From: an uncultured Dehalococcoidia bacterium
GTDB lineage: Bacteria > Chloroflexota > Dehalococcoidia > Lucifugimonadales > JAAXIE01
DNA: 64,000 bases
NCBI GenBank assembly: GCA_951813255.1
Contig: OX638353.1
Coordinates: 1,364,001-1,428,000 of the forward strand
Direction of reading: 5' to 3'
Each line of letters opens with the position of its first letter. The first letter of the stretch is position 1. Below, piece after piece: positions 56,203 to 64,000 of this stretch. Made by a program: the position numbers and the translations under genes. Below the pieces are notes generated by a model. The model saw nothing but the letters and a program-made list of their open reading frames with translations. It ran no database searches and was not told where the DNA came from.

Positions 56203-56874
56203 TCAGATATGAAGTGAGGGGCGCCGGGTGGCACGTGGCTGTGCCATGTTGCCGGTTTCCGGGCTGGGCAAGGCTTGGGGTTCTTCCAGCAGGGGCTGGG
56301 ATTCCAGAAAGGAGCCGGCTTCCTGTAGATCGTCAGCGTCTTCCAGGGGGTCAACTGGCGGTGAGGGGTAGGCGAGGGACTCACGGGGACCGGAAGGCGT
56401 GTCGACTGCTGCAGCGGACTCTTCCTCTCTTCTGCGTTGAAGAATAGCGGCGATGAGGGCGGCGCCACGCTCCTGTCGGGTCTCCTCGGCGAGCAATTCG
56501 TTCCGGCGACGCTCGCTGAACATGTTGGGGTCGTAGGACTTGAGAAGGAAAACCAGGAGGCGGTCATTGCCATTGAGGGCGCGCTTAAAGGCTTCGAATT
56601 CGAGGCTCCGGACCATGGGGTTTTGTTCCTTGGGGTTATCCCAGGCCCAGGCGAATTCGGGGTCGTTGCGGCGCCAACGATATAGGGTTGTCCTAGGGAT
56701 GCCGACCCAACGAGCGGCTTCAGCGACGGAGACGCCGAGCTGGATGGCGGCAAGGAATCTGCTCTTTCTTTCAGCAGCGTGGTTTGATTGAGTGCCGGAG
56801 GGTGCCTCCGTGCCGGGTTCCTTGATCGTCTCTGTCCTGTGGTTGCGGTTGTTGCCGTTGCGCTTGCGGCTCAT
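56203..56874 (-). CDS. terminase small subunit-like HTH protein
   Basis: A 223-residue protein. Residues 35-75 form a resolvase-like helix-turn-helix (FLAAIQLGVSVAEAARWVGIPRTTLYRWRRNDPEFA), as in phage terminase small subunits and transposase N-terminal domains. It is followed by a helical region (EAFKRALNGNDRLLVFLLKSYDPNMF), typical of terminase small subunit-like proteins, and a Pro/Glu-rich disordered tail of about 60 residues. No large terminase or other phage genes surround it, so it is a solitary copy. The N-terminal 30 residues are Asn/Lys/Arg-rich. GAGGAGGGGAC precedes the ATG. Confidence 0.78.
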   Translation of the reverse strand: MSRKRNGNNRNHRTETIKEPGTEAPSGTQSNHAAERKSRFLAAIQLGVSVAEAARWVGIPRTTLYRWRRNDPEFAWAWDNPKEQNPMVRSLEFEAFKRALNGNDRLLVFLLKSYDPNMFSERRRNELLAEETRQERGAALIAAILQRRREEESAAAVDTPSGPRESLAYPSPPVDPLEDADDLQEAGSFLESQPLLEEPQALPSPETGNMAQPRATRRPSLHI

Positions 56875-57038
56875 CGTCCCCTCCTCACACCAATTCGCGC
56901 GAATTGCAACCTGGGAGACCCGGTGGTATGAATCTCCAAGGTTGATGCTTCAAGACTAGAACCGATGTGCGCGATGTGTCAACAGGAGAATGTCACGGGC
57001 AGAGTTCGGGGGTCTGGGAGTCCGCTGACATTTTGACG

Positions 57039-57068
57039 TTGACGCCTCAAAGCGGGGGCGGGTACACT
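57039..57068 (+). promoter_or_regulatory. sigma70-type promoter of the MBL-gcv operon
   Basis: TTGACG at 57039-57044 with TACACT at 57063-57068, spacer 18 bases. A second TTGACG overlaps just upstream (57033). The GTG of the MBL gene is about 33 bases beyond. No glycine riboswitch fold was recognised between here and the start. Confidence 0.45.
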
Positions 57069-57101
57069 CGCCTTTACGACTGAAGCACCTGGAGGTGTAA
57101 C

Positions 57102-57980
57102 GTGCAGCAAGTTACGAGCAATGTTTTTGCGGAGACCAAGTGCCGTGGTTGCAATTTTGGCTACCTGGTCACTTCGGAGGGCGTCGTTATGTTCGACAGC
57201 CCCCACAAGCCGAGCGATGCGGTTGCGCTGAAGGCGGAGATGGAGTCCAAGGGGCCTCTGCGGTACATCATCAATACGGAGCCACATGCGGACCACTGGT
57301 CGGGCAATGCTTTCTTCAATGCTCCCGTGGTTGCACATGAGGGTGTGCTGAACCGCATACAGAGCACCGATATGGCGGAGCATGTGCGCCGGGTGGGCCT
57401 CTTCGGACCTGATGAGCCTGCGCTGCTGGAAGGCTATGAGGCCAACGCGCCGATGATCACCTTCAAGAACGGCATGACGCTGCATGTGGGCAACCATACG
57501 ATTGAGATGATCCACATGCCGGGGCATACGCTGTACCAAGCGGCCGTCTGCATCAAGGAAGAGGGCGTTGCGTGGACGAGCGACAACATCTTCCGCAGCG
57601 TGCAGACGTGGATTCACGAGGGCAACCCGGATCTGTGGATGACGGCGCTGGAGTCGCTGCGGAAGCTGGACGAGGATATCTTCGTGCCTGGGCATGGGGA
57701 GCTTTGCGACAAGGGCTACCTGAATGAGCAGTCGGCCTTGGTGCAGGAGTGGAAGGAATACGTGAAGGGCGGGATTGAGCGTGGCATGACCAAGGACGAG
57801 GCCATCTCGAACCTGACGGACCTCACAGACCGGTACCCGATGGACGTGGGGCAGGACGGCATGGCTCCTGTGGTGATGCGGATGAACGTGGCCAACCTGT
57901 ACGACTACCTGACGGGAAGCTGGCCATCCCCTGGGGCTCCCAACTTCGCGACCTACGCCAACTGGCCGGGTTCCAGGTAG
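57102..57980 (+). CDS. MBL-fold hydrolase heading the glycine cleavage operon
   Basis: A 292-residue metallo-beta-lactamase fold protein. Metal site: NTEPHADHWSG (HxDH; the first His of HxHxDH is replaced by Glu, giving E-P-H-A-D-H), MPGHTLYQAAV, WTSDNIF (Asp) and FVPGHGELC. The close spacing CRGCNF near the start is notable. It belongs to the SoxH/Bla-like branch. It starts at a GTG after TGGAGGTG, and the gcvT gene begins 12 bases after its stop, so it is part of the gcv operon, perhaps acting on a folate- or lipoyl-linked intermediate; that is inference. Confidence 0.88.
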   Translation: MQQVTSNVFAETKCRGCNFGYLVTSEGVVMFDSPHKPSDAVALKAEMESKGPLRYIINTEPHADHWSGNAFFNAPVVAHEGVLNRIQSTDMAEHVRRVGLFGPDEPALLEGYEANAPMITFKNGMTLHVGNHTIEMIHMPGHTLYQAAVCIKEEGVAWTSDNIFRSVQTWIHEGNPDLWMTALESLRKLDEDIFVPGHGELCDKGYLNEQSALVQEWKEYVKGGIERGMTKDEAISNLTDLTDRYPMDVGQDGMAPVVMRMNVANLYDYLTGSWPSPGAPNFATYANWPGSR

Positions 57981-57992
57981 ACCGGGAGGCTT

Positions 57993-59105
57993 ATGAGTAC
58001 GGGTGAACCCCTGAACCGGACGGGCCTGTTTGAGACCCATGTGGATTCAGGGGCGAAAATGGTGCCCTTTGCCGGATGGGAGATGCCCCTGCAATACAGG
58101 GGCATCTTCGCTGAGGCGAAAGCCGTGCGCTCTGAAGCGGGGCTCTTCGATGTGTCCCACATGGGGCGCCTGTTCATCTCGGGGCGGCAGGCTGAGGCGT
58201 TGCTGGACAGGCTGCTTACGGCCAACGTGCCTGCGCTGGCGCAGGGTCGCGCCCGCTATTGCATGATCTGCAATGAAGCGGGAGGGATTATTGACGACGT
58301 GGTGATTGCCCGCCTTGGTGCGGAGAGCTACCTGTTGGTGTGCAATGCTGCCAACAGGGGGCAGGTGGTGGCATGGACGCAGGGCTTGATGGCAGACGGA
58401 CTGTCGGATGTCGTGCTGGATGACCGGACGGCTGCTACCGCGCTCATCGCGCTGCAAGGGCCTTCGGCTGAGAGGATTCTGCTGGCGCTTCTGGGGCAGG
58501 ATGCATTAGAAGGGCCGGTTACGCGGCCTTTCGGGATACAGGAAGCTAGGATCGACGGGCAGGACGCGTTCATCAGTCGAACGGGGTATACGGGGGAAGA
58601 TGGGGTTGAGTTGGTGTTAGACGCAGGGCAGGGACCCCAAGTGTGGGCCCGCCTGGTGGAGCTTGGAGCTTCGCCCGCTGGGCTGGGCGCGCGGGACGTG
58701 TTGAGGCTGGAGGCGGGACTGCGCCTGCATGGCACGGACATGGATGCCGGTACGACCCCGTTAGAGGCCGGACTACAGCGTTATGTGCACATGGATGGCG
58801 ATTTTGCTGGGCATGATGCCTTGGTGAAGCAGCGGGAGAGCGGTCTGACACGGCAACTGGTGGGATTGAACGTGAGGGGGCGGTCGGTGGCGCGTCATGG
58901 GTACGGGTTGCTGCACCAAGGGAACTCTGTGGGGGTCATCAGCAGCGGGACGTTCTCTCCCACGTTGAGTGCGAGCATCGCAATGGGGTTCGTGCCACCG
59001 GAAATTGCTGAGGTTGGACAACTGCTGGATGTGGATATTCGTGGCGAATTAATGGAAGTGGAGGTCACCTCGCTGCCCTTCTACTCTCGGAGGCGGGCGG
59101 GGTGA
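57993..59105 (+). CDS. gcvT: glycine cleavage system T protein (aminomethyltransferase)
   Basis: A 370-residue GcvT. It transfers the aminomethyl carbon from H protein to tetrahydrofolate and releases ammonia. Seen: LFETHVDSGAKMVPFAGWEMPLQY, GLFDVSHMGRL (conserved D..H), RARYCMICNEAGGIIDDVVIARL, TGYTGEDGVELVL and RLEAGLRLHGTDMD, then the C-terminal barrel with GVISSGTFSPTLSASIAMGFV. All folate-binding stretches are present. Next comes gcvPA 22 bases later; the usual gcvH between them is missing. Confidence 0.95.
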   Translation: MSTGEPLNRTGLFETHVDSGAKMVPFAGWEMPLQYRGIFAEAKAVRSEAGLFDVSHMGRLFISGRQAEALLDRLLTANVPALAQGRARYCMICNEAGGIIDDVVIARLGAESYLLVCNAANRGQVVAWTQGLMADGLSDVVLDDRTAATALIALQGPSAERILLALLGQDALEGPVTRPFGIQEARIDGQDAFISRTGYTGEDGVELVLDAGQGPQVWARLVELGASPAGLGARDVLRLEAGLRLHGTDMDAGTTPLEAGLQRYVHMDGDFAGHDALVKQRESGLTRQLVGLNVRGRSVARHGYGLLHQGNSVGVISSGTFSPTLSASIAMGFVPPEIAEVGQLLDVDIRGELMEVEVTSLPFYSRRRAG

Positions 59106-59127
59106 TGCGCGGGAACAGGAGACAGGA

Positions 59128-60465
59128 ATGGTAGAGCTTGGCGTAGACGGTCCCGCGCGCTTCCACTACCTGCCCACGACGGAAGACGACCGGGACGCGA
59201 TGCTACAAACCATCGGCGTGGGCGATGTGGACGATCTGTTTGCCGACATCCCGTCTGATTACCGGAACCCGGGGCTGGACCTGCCGGGGCCGTTATCGGA
59301 GCTGGAGTTGCGCCGGCAGATGGAGGCGTTTGCTGGGCGCAACAGGCATGCCGGGGAGTATGCTTGTTTTCTGGGGGCTGGTTCGTACAATCATTTCACG
59401 CCGAGCATAGTGCGGGCACTCATCACGCGTGGGGAGTTCCTGACCTCGTATACGCCGTACCAGCCGGAGATAAGCCAAGGGACGCTGCAGGCGACGTACG
59501 AGTTCCAGAGCATGATATGCAGCCTGTATGACATGGAAGTGGCTAATGCGGGCTTGTATGACGGGGCCAGCGCCTTGGCGGAGGCAACGCTCATGGCGTG
59601 CCGTGTGACGGGACGAAGCCACATAGGCGTGTGCAACACGGTCTCGCCTGCTTACCGTGAGGTGCTGGAGACTTATTGCCTGCCTCAAGGGCTGGAAGTA
59701 CATGATGTGGACCCTGACGCTTCGGAGTTACATCCGGAGACAGCCTGCCTGGTAGCGCAATACCCGAACTTCTTTGGATACCTGGAGGACATGGAGCGAT
59801 ACCGGAACATATCGGACGCTGTGAGAGCGTTGCTGGTGGTGTCGGCGGACCCGGTGGCAATGGCGATGCTGAAGCCGCCTGGTAGCTTTGGGGCTGATAT
59901 GGTGACGGGGGAGGGTCAGGCGCTGGGCCTGCCGATGAGTTACGGCGGTCCCTACGTGGGGCTGTTCTCCACACGCCAAGCGCTGCTGCGGCAGATGCCG
60001 GGGCGGCTAGCGGGGCGCACCACTGACCGGGACGGGCGACCTGGGTACGTGCTGACGCTAAGTACCCGGGAGCAGCACATACGACGGGAGCGGGCTACGA
60101 GCAACATCTGCACCAACCAGGCCCTGATGGCGCTGGCAGCCACTGTCTATACGGCAGCCATGGGCAAGCGGGGACTGCGTCAGGTGGCGGAGCAGGCGTA
60201 CCACAAGGCGCACTATGCGGCAGAACGCATCGCAGCGTTGCCGGGTTATGGCCTGCCGTTGGTGGGGACTTTCGCGTTTGAGTTCCCCATCACATGCCCG
60301 GCGCCGGCTGGGGAGATCAACTCTCATCTGTTGGAGCATGGAATCATAGGCGGACTGGATGTCGGCGACCGATTCAGCAATGGGATGCTCCTGTGTGTGA
60401 CTGAGGTGAACACTAGGGAGGAGATTGATTCCCTGGTGGATGCCTTGGCGGAGTTCAAGTCATGA
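59128..60465 (+). CDS. gcvPA: glycine dehydrogenase (P protein), subunit 1
   Basis: A 445-residue N-terminal half of the split P protein, fold type I PLP enzyme without the Lys. Characteristic: FHYLPTTEDDRDAMLQTIGV, FLGAGSYNHFTPSIVRALITRGEFLTSYTPYQPEISQGTLQATYEFQSMICSLYDMEVANAGLYDGASALAEA, LPMSYGGPYVGLFSTR and ERATSNICTNQALMALAATVY. Forms a heterodimer with gcvPB. The stop overlaps the gcvPB start by four bases. It binds glycine and, with PLP, decarboxylates it and passes the methylamine to the lipoyl arm of GcvH, encoded elsewhere. Confidence 0.95.
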   Translation: MVELGVDGPARFHYLPTTEDDRDAMLQTIGVGDVDDLFADIPSDYRNPGLDLPGPLSELELRRQMEAFAGRNRHAGEYACFLGAGSYNHFTPSIVRALITRGEFLTSYTPYQPEISQGTLQATYEFQSMICSLYDMEVANAGLYDGASALAEATLMACRVTGRSHIGVCNTVSPAYREVLETYCLPQGLEVHDVDPDASELHPETACLVAQYPNFFGYLEDMERYRNISDAVRALLVVSADPVAMAMLKPPGSFGADMVTGEGQALGLPMSYGGPYVGLFSTRQALLRQMPGRLAGRTTDRDGRPGYVLTLSTREQHIRRERATSNICTNQALMALAATVYTAAMGKRGLRQVAEQAYHKAHYAAERIAALPGYGLPLVGTFAFEFPITCPAPAGEINSHLLEHGIIGGLDVGDRFSNGMLLCVTEVNTREEIDSLVDALAEFKS

Positions 60466-61919
60466 GCATGCCGTTGAACGCCGACAGTCTGCCTCTTCTG
60501 ATGGAGCAGAGCGTACAGGGACGGGCGGGGGCAGTGTTGCCTCCTCTGGACGTTCCGGCACAGGAACTTCCGGATGCGTCGCTGGTGCGAGAAGACCTGC
60601 AACTGCCGGAGGTGACTGAGCCGCAGGTAGTCCGCTATTTCACACTGCTCAGCCAGCGGAACTTCGGGATAGACACCCACTTCTACCCGCTGGGCAGTTG
60701 CAGCATGAAGTACAACCCGAAGGTCAACGATGAGATGGCCTTCTTGCCAGGGATAGCGAGGGTGCACCCGTCACAGACCGATGACACGGTGCAGGGGGCC
60801 CTTGGGTTGATGTACGAACTCCAGGGTTATCTGGCGGAAATCACTGGCATGAACGGAGTGGGTCTTGCACCGCTGGCAGGGGCGCATGGCGAACTGGCGG
60901 GGATGTTGATGGTGCGGGCGTGCCTGCGGGACAGGGGCGAGCACCAACGCAATCTGGTGGCGATTCCTGATAGCGCTCACGGGACGAATCCCGCCTCGGC
61001 GGCCATGGCTGGCTTCGACGTGGTGTCAGTCGCCTCGGACGAGCACGGCAACATGGATGTGCGCGCGTTGGAAGACGTGGCGGATGAACGGCTGGCGGCG
61101 GTTATGTTAACTCTGCCGAACACGCTGGGGCTGTTCGACACGAACATTATCGAGCTGTGCGAGACGGTACACCGGGCTGGCGGGCTGGTATATGGTGACG
61201 GGGCCAACATGAATGCGATGCTGGGGAGGGCCAAGCCAGCCCAGCTTGGATTCGATGTGGTGCACCTGAACCTGCACAAGACCTTCAGCACCCCCCATGG
61301 AGGCGGAGGTCCGGGGGCGGGGCCGGTGTGCGTTGGGGAGACGCTCCTTCCCTATCTGCCGACACCGGTGGTCGAAATGAACGGTGATGGATACTCCCTG
61401 GCCCGGCCGGAAAAGACCATCGGAAAGCTCAGCGGGCACCATGGCAATTTCGGGGTGCTGGTGCGGGCTTATTCGTACATACGGACGTTGGGGAACACGG
61501 GGCTGAAGCAGGTGTCGGGGGATGCGGTGCTTCATGCGAACTACCTGCTGGCATCGTTGCGAGATACCTTCGACGTGGCCTACGACCGCACCTGCATGCA
61601 TGAGGTGATATTCTCGGCGAGGGCGCAAGCCCACGCAGGGGTGAAGGGGCTGGATATAGCCAAGCGACTACTGGACTACGGTTTTCATGCTCCGACAATG
61701 TACTTCCCTCTCATAGTGCAGGAAGCGCTGATGATCGAACCCACGGAGACGGAGAGCAAGGAGACCATGGATGGCTTCATCCAAGCTATGAAAGCTATTG
61801 CCGGCGAGGTGGAAGACGACCCGTCCATGGTGAAGGCATCCCCACACAACACGCCGGTCTCCCGCTTGGACGAGGCCACAGCATCGAGGCGTCCCAACCT
61901 GCGCTGGCACGCGCCCTAA
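60462..61919 (+). CDS. gcvPB: glycine dehydrogenase (P protein), subunit 2
   Basis: A 485-residue C-terminal half of the P protein with the PLP-binding Lys273 in LNLHKTFSTPHGGGGPGAGP. Also seen: TLLSQRNFGIDTHFYPLGSCSMKYNP, IPDSAHGTNPASAAMAG, and the C-terminal AHAGVKGLDIAKRLLDYGFHAPTMYFPLIVQEALMIEPTETESKETMD. Together with GcvPA it forms the active P protein. The ATG overlaps the gcvPA stop. The operon ends here; the next gene, an FtsX-type permease, begins 109 bases later. Confidence 0.95.
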   Translation: MSMPLNADSLPLLMEQSVQGRAGAVLPPLDVPAQELPDASLVREDLQLPEVTEPQVVRYFTLLSQRNFGIDTHFYPLGSCSMKYNPKVNDEMAFLPGIARVHPSQTDDTVQGALGLMYELQGYLAEITGMNGVGLAPLAGAHGELAGMLMVRACLRDRGEHQRNLVAIPDSAHGTNPASAAMAGFDVVSVASDEHGNMDVRALEDVADERLAAVMLTLPNTLGLFDTNIIELCETVHRAGGLVYGDGANMNAMLGRAKPAQLGFDVVHLNLHKTFSTPHGGGGPGAGPVCVGETLLPYLPTPVVEMNGDGYSLARPEKTIGKLSGHHGNFGVLVRAYSYIRTLGNTGLKQVSGDAVLHANYLLASLRDTFDVAYDRTCMHEVIFSARAQAHAGVKGLDIAKRLLDYGFHAPTMYFPLIVQEALMIEPTETESKETMDGFIQAMKAIAGEVEDDPSMVKASPHNTPVSRLDEATASRRPNLRWHAP

Positions 61920-62028
61920 AGGGCGACCTGTTGCCCCCGTATCGTGCCCAAACGGCCCCAAAGGTTCCAACGACCGCGGCGTCCCCAGTGACTGCGGTGG
62001 GTATGGAATGGCCCCCCTGGGCTAGGTT

Positions 62029-64000
62029 ATGAACTCCCTGCGGCTGCTGCTGTGGCTGTTACCCAGACGCCTCAAGTCGTCGTGGCAGCTTCTGGCAGTA
62101 AGCGCGTTCGGCATACTGGCTGCTGCGACCGTGCTCTCGGTGGGCGCCATATATTCCCAAGCCCTCTCCGAGGGCGGGTTGCGCCATACCCTTGCTTCTA
62201 CGGTGGAGTGGGTGTTGAACGCGCAGGTGCTGGTGCAGGACCGGCCTATTGCTCCCGCCGAGTACCCCAAGCAGCGCGAGGTTGTGGAGGGCATAGCCAA
62301 CAAGCAGCTGGGCTACCTGATGGAAGGGACGGAGAGGTTCGGCAACGTGCCTCCCCAGATGCCCATGCTCACCGGACCTCGCATACGTGAGCCGGAACCT
62401 GAGGACCCTCTTGCCCGCATGTTCTTCCTTACGGGTTTTGAAGAGCACTCGCGGCTGGTTGAAGGGAGGTGGCCTCAGGCCGAGCCCGTGCTTCACGACA
62501 AGGGTCTTGTCATGGAGACGGTACTGGGGAGCAACGCGGCAGGGGCACTGGCGCTGGAAGTGGGCGACGAGGTAAACCTGCTGCCGTACTACTCGGAGCC
62601 TACCGAGCGCATCACTCTGCATGTTGTGGGAACAGCCGAGCCCGTCAACCGGCGCGATGAGTTCTGGATGGGCTACACATCGTATTTTGAAATCAGCGGG
62701 GCTGAACCCATCCAGGTGCCCTTCTTTCTGAGGGAGGAAGACTTCTTCCGGGGCTTGGGACAGCGCTATCCGACTTTCATAGGGAACTTCGGCTGGTATT
62801 TCTACCTGGATGTAGCAAGCCTCACCACTGCCGACATTGACCGGACTCTAGATGCACTGCGGAACCTGGAGCTGGAAATCAACCGGGTGTACCCCCGCTC
62901 CATCATCACCAGCGGGTTGGAGAACAAGTTTGGAGAGCACGCGCGAAAGCTGACCCTAGCGAGGGTACCCCTGTTCCTGTTCATATCCCTAGTGGCCTTG
63001 GTGACTCTGTACTTCCTTGCCGTGGCTACGGGCTTTCTGTCGGCGCGGCGACGGGAGGAGGCGAGCCTGCTGCGCAGTCGCGGGGCCAGCGCGGTGCAGA
63101 TTGGGGGGCTGCTGATAGCTGCCGAGGGGGTAATCGCCTTGGCGGCCATCGCCATAGGACCCTTGCTGGCGCTGCTGGCGGTCCGCGGGATACTGGCTCG
63201 CACGATCAATCCGTTTCAGGTAGGACAAGAGCCCCTGGTTATCGGATTGTCGGCGGAGGCCTACGCACTAGCGGCGGTGGGAGGAATTCTGAGTCTGCTG
63301 GTGCTGCTCCTGTCGGAAATCCGGTTAATGAGGCTGGGGCTGGTGGACTACATGCGCGAGCGGGCCCGGCCACCCGGCATGCCCTTCCTGCAGCGGTACT
63401 ATATCGACTTCCTAGCGGTAGGGGCGCTGGCGCTTCTCTGGTGGCAGATACAGGGGCGGGGTGGGTTTCTGGACCGCGACCTTGTGGGACGGGCGCTGGA
63501 CGTGGACCCTACACTGCTGTTCGGTCCGGCATTAGTGGTGTTAACGGCAGCGCTTCTCATGCTGCGGGTAATGCCACTGCTCCTCAGGCTTCTGGCATGG
63601 GTCTCCGACCGCGCTGGGCCTGCCTGGCTGGGGCTGAGTCTGTCGCGAATAGCGCGTGACCCACTGCCCTATGGTTCGCTGGTTATCATCCTGATGATGG
63701 CATCGGCACTGGGCGTCTTCGGGGCTGTGTTTCAGTCGAGCCTGTCGCAGAGCCAGAGGGAGCAACGGGAGTACGCCCTCGGCGGGGAAGTGGTTGTTGA
63801 CGCCAATCCTTTGAACCCGGGGGCGCAGCGGGTATTAGCGGACTCGGATGTGCCACGGGTAGTCAGCCCCATGATACGCGAGGGGCTGCTCCTGTACGAT
63901 GGCTTTGCCATCTCTCCAGCTTCCGCCTTGGTGGTCGACCCCCCCACGCTGGCGGAGACAGCCTGGTTCCGCAAGAGCTTTGCAGGCAAGGAGCTGGATG
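62029..64000 (+). CDS. FtsX-type ABC transporter permease, truncated by the window end
   Basis: An open frame from the ATG at 62029 (an in-frame TAG stands two codons before) to the end of the window without a stop, at least 657 residues. After a first membrane segment (QLLAVSAFGILAAATVLSVGAIY) comes a large extracellular region of about 280 residues, then membrane segments beginning VPLFLFISLVALVTLYFLAVATGF with the RRREEASLLRSRGASAVQIGGL loop typical of FtsX/MacB permeases, and LALLAVRGILA. A second set of segments follows (FGPALVVLTAALLMLRVMPLLLRLLAW and SLVIILMMASALGVFGAVF), so it is the long two-FtsX-domain (AdeT/YbbP-like) form. Probably a lipid or macrolide exporter or a lipoprotein-release type transporter; the ATPase may lie beyond the window. 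Confidence 0.88.
   Translation, partial: MNSLRLLLWLLPRRLKSSWQLLAVSAFGILAAATVLSVGAIYSQALSEGGLRHTLASTVEWVLNAQVLVQDRPIAPAEYPKQREVVEGIANKQLGYLMEGTERFGNVPPQMPMLTGPRIREPEPEDPLARMFFLTGFEEHSRLVEGRWPQAEPVLHDKGLVMETVLGSNAAGALALEVGDEVNLLPYYSEPTERITLHVVGTAEPVNRRDEFWMGYTSYFEISGAEPIQVPFFLREEDFFRGLGQRYPTFIGNFGWYFYLDVASLTTADIDRTLDALRNLELEINRVYPRSIITSGLENKFGEHARKLTLARVPLFLFISLVALVTLYFLAVATGFLSARRREEASLLRSRGASAVQIGGLLIAAEGVIALAAIAIGPLLALLAVRGILARTINPFQVGQEPLVIGLSAEAYALAAVGGILSLLVLLLSEIRLMRLGLVDYMRERARPPGMPFLQRYYIDFLAVGALALLWWQIQGRGGFLDRDLVGRALDVDPTLLFGPALVVLTAALLMLRVMPLLLRLLAWVSDRAGPAWLGLSLSRIARDPLPYGSLVIILMMASALGVFGAVFQSSLSQSQREQREYALGGEVVVDANPLNPGAQRVLADSDVPRVVSPMIREGLLLYDGFAISPASALVVDPPTLAETAWFRKSFAGKELD

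Noticed and set aside
56203..56874. Prophage remnant
   Set aside because: Only the HTH protein is phage-like; no portal, capsid, large terminase, integrase or attachment site nearby.
56875..57101. Glycine riboswitch before the gcv operon
   Set aside because: No tandem aptamer-like conserved words were found; only a promoter and ribosome binding site are seen.

Overview
The window reads as a chromosomal segment of a GC-rich, free-living, metabolically versatile bacterium. Three luciferase-like flavin monooxygenases, paired amidohydrolase and VOC genes, a CaiB-type CoA-transferase next to MmgE/PrpD, CoxG/CoxM/CoxS-like genes and many short promiscuous oxidoreductases resemble the catabolic repertoire described for Chloroflexota of the SAR202/Dehalococcoidia side. 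That placement is inference from gene content; there is no rRNA or ribosomal protein here. There is no phage, integron, IS element, CRISPR array or tRNA that I can support.

Layout. 0-7 kb: small proteins (ABM, DUF971), a CoA-transferase/MmgE-PrpD pair, a flavin monooxygenase, a dUTPase-like protein, TenA and a carboxymuconolactone-decarboxylase-like protein. 7.2-8.2 kb: a short glutaredoxin-like reading frame that continues through an in-frame TGA at its active site, with a hairpin of bacterial SECIS geometry just downstream, its own promoter, and a thioredoxin-fold gene behind it. This is the most interesting spot of the window. 8.2-17 kb: two beta-propeller proteins, an SDR, then a cupin / Rieske oxygenase / LigB-type dioxygenase block and a ThDP-dependent enzyme. 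17-20 kb: CoxG, CoxM-like and CoxS-like genes without a CoxL subunit, followed by twin VOC genes and a strong terminator. 19.8-26 kb: the parts of an AllF/AllG/AllH (FdrA/YlbE/YlbF) type carbamoyltransferase with an MBL hydrolase and an acyl-CoA dehydrogenase-like flavoprotein. 26-39 kb: gamma-glutamyltransferase-like protein, flavin monooxygenase, acetyl-CoA synthetase, two paralogous amidohydrolases each next to a VOC gene, PAP2, DUF2971, alpha/beta hydrolase, and most of the window's intergenic repeats. 39-49 kb: M20 amidohydrolase, a helicase-IV-like protein with an apparent nuclease insertion, flavin monooxygenase, PIG-L deacetylase, a HigBA-type toxin-antitoxin pair, YihY membrane protein, an 88-residue repeat protein and a phosphatase with an altered signature. 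49.7-64 kb: pncB overlapping a fused ETF, DUF2182, SMP-30 and amidohydrolase genes, a terminase-small-subunit-like HTH protein with a nested inverted repeat, an MBL-gcvT-gcvPA-gcvPB operon lacking gcvH, and a truncated FtsX-type permease.

How it fits together. Many products feed small organic acids, aromatics and amines into CoA thioesters, one-carbon units (glycine cleavage) and acetyl-CoA, with electrons leaving through flavoproteins such as the fused ETF. Several operons use 4-bp ATGA stop/start overlaps, which shows TGA is a normal stop here and makes the internal TGA at 7339 stand out. Hand-sampled base counts show the + strand richer in C than G in parts of the left third and strongly richer in G across the right half, irrespective of gene strand, suggesting a replichore switch or an assembly join.
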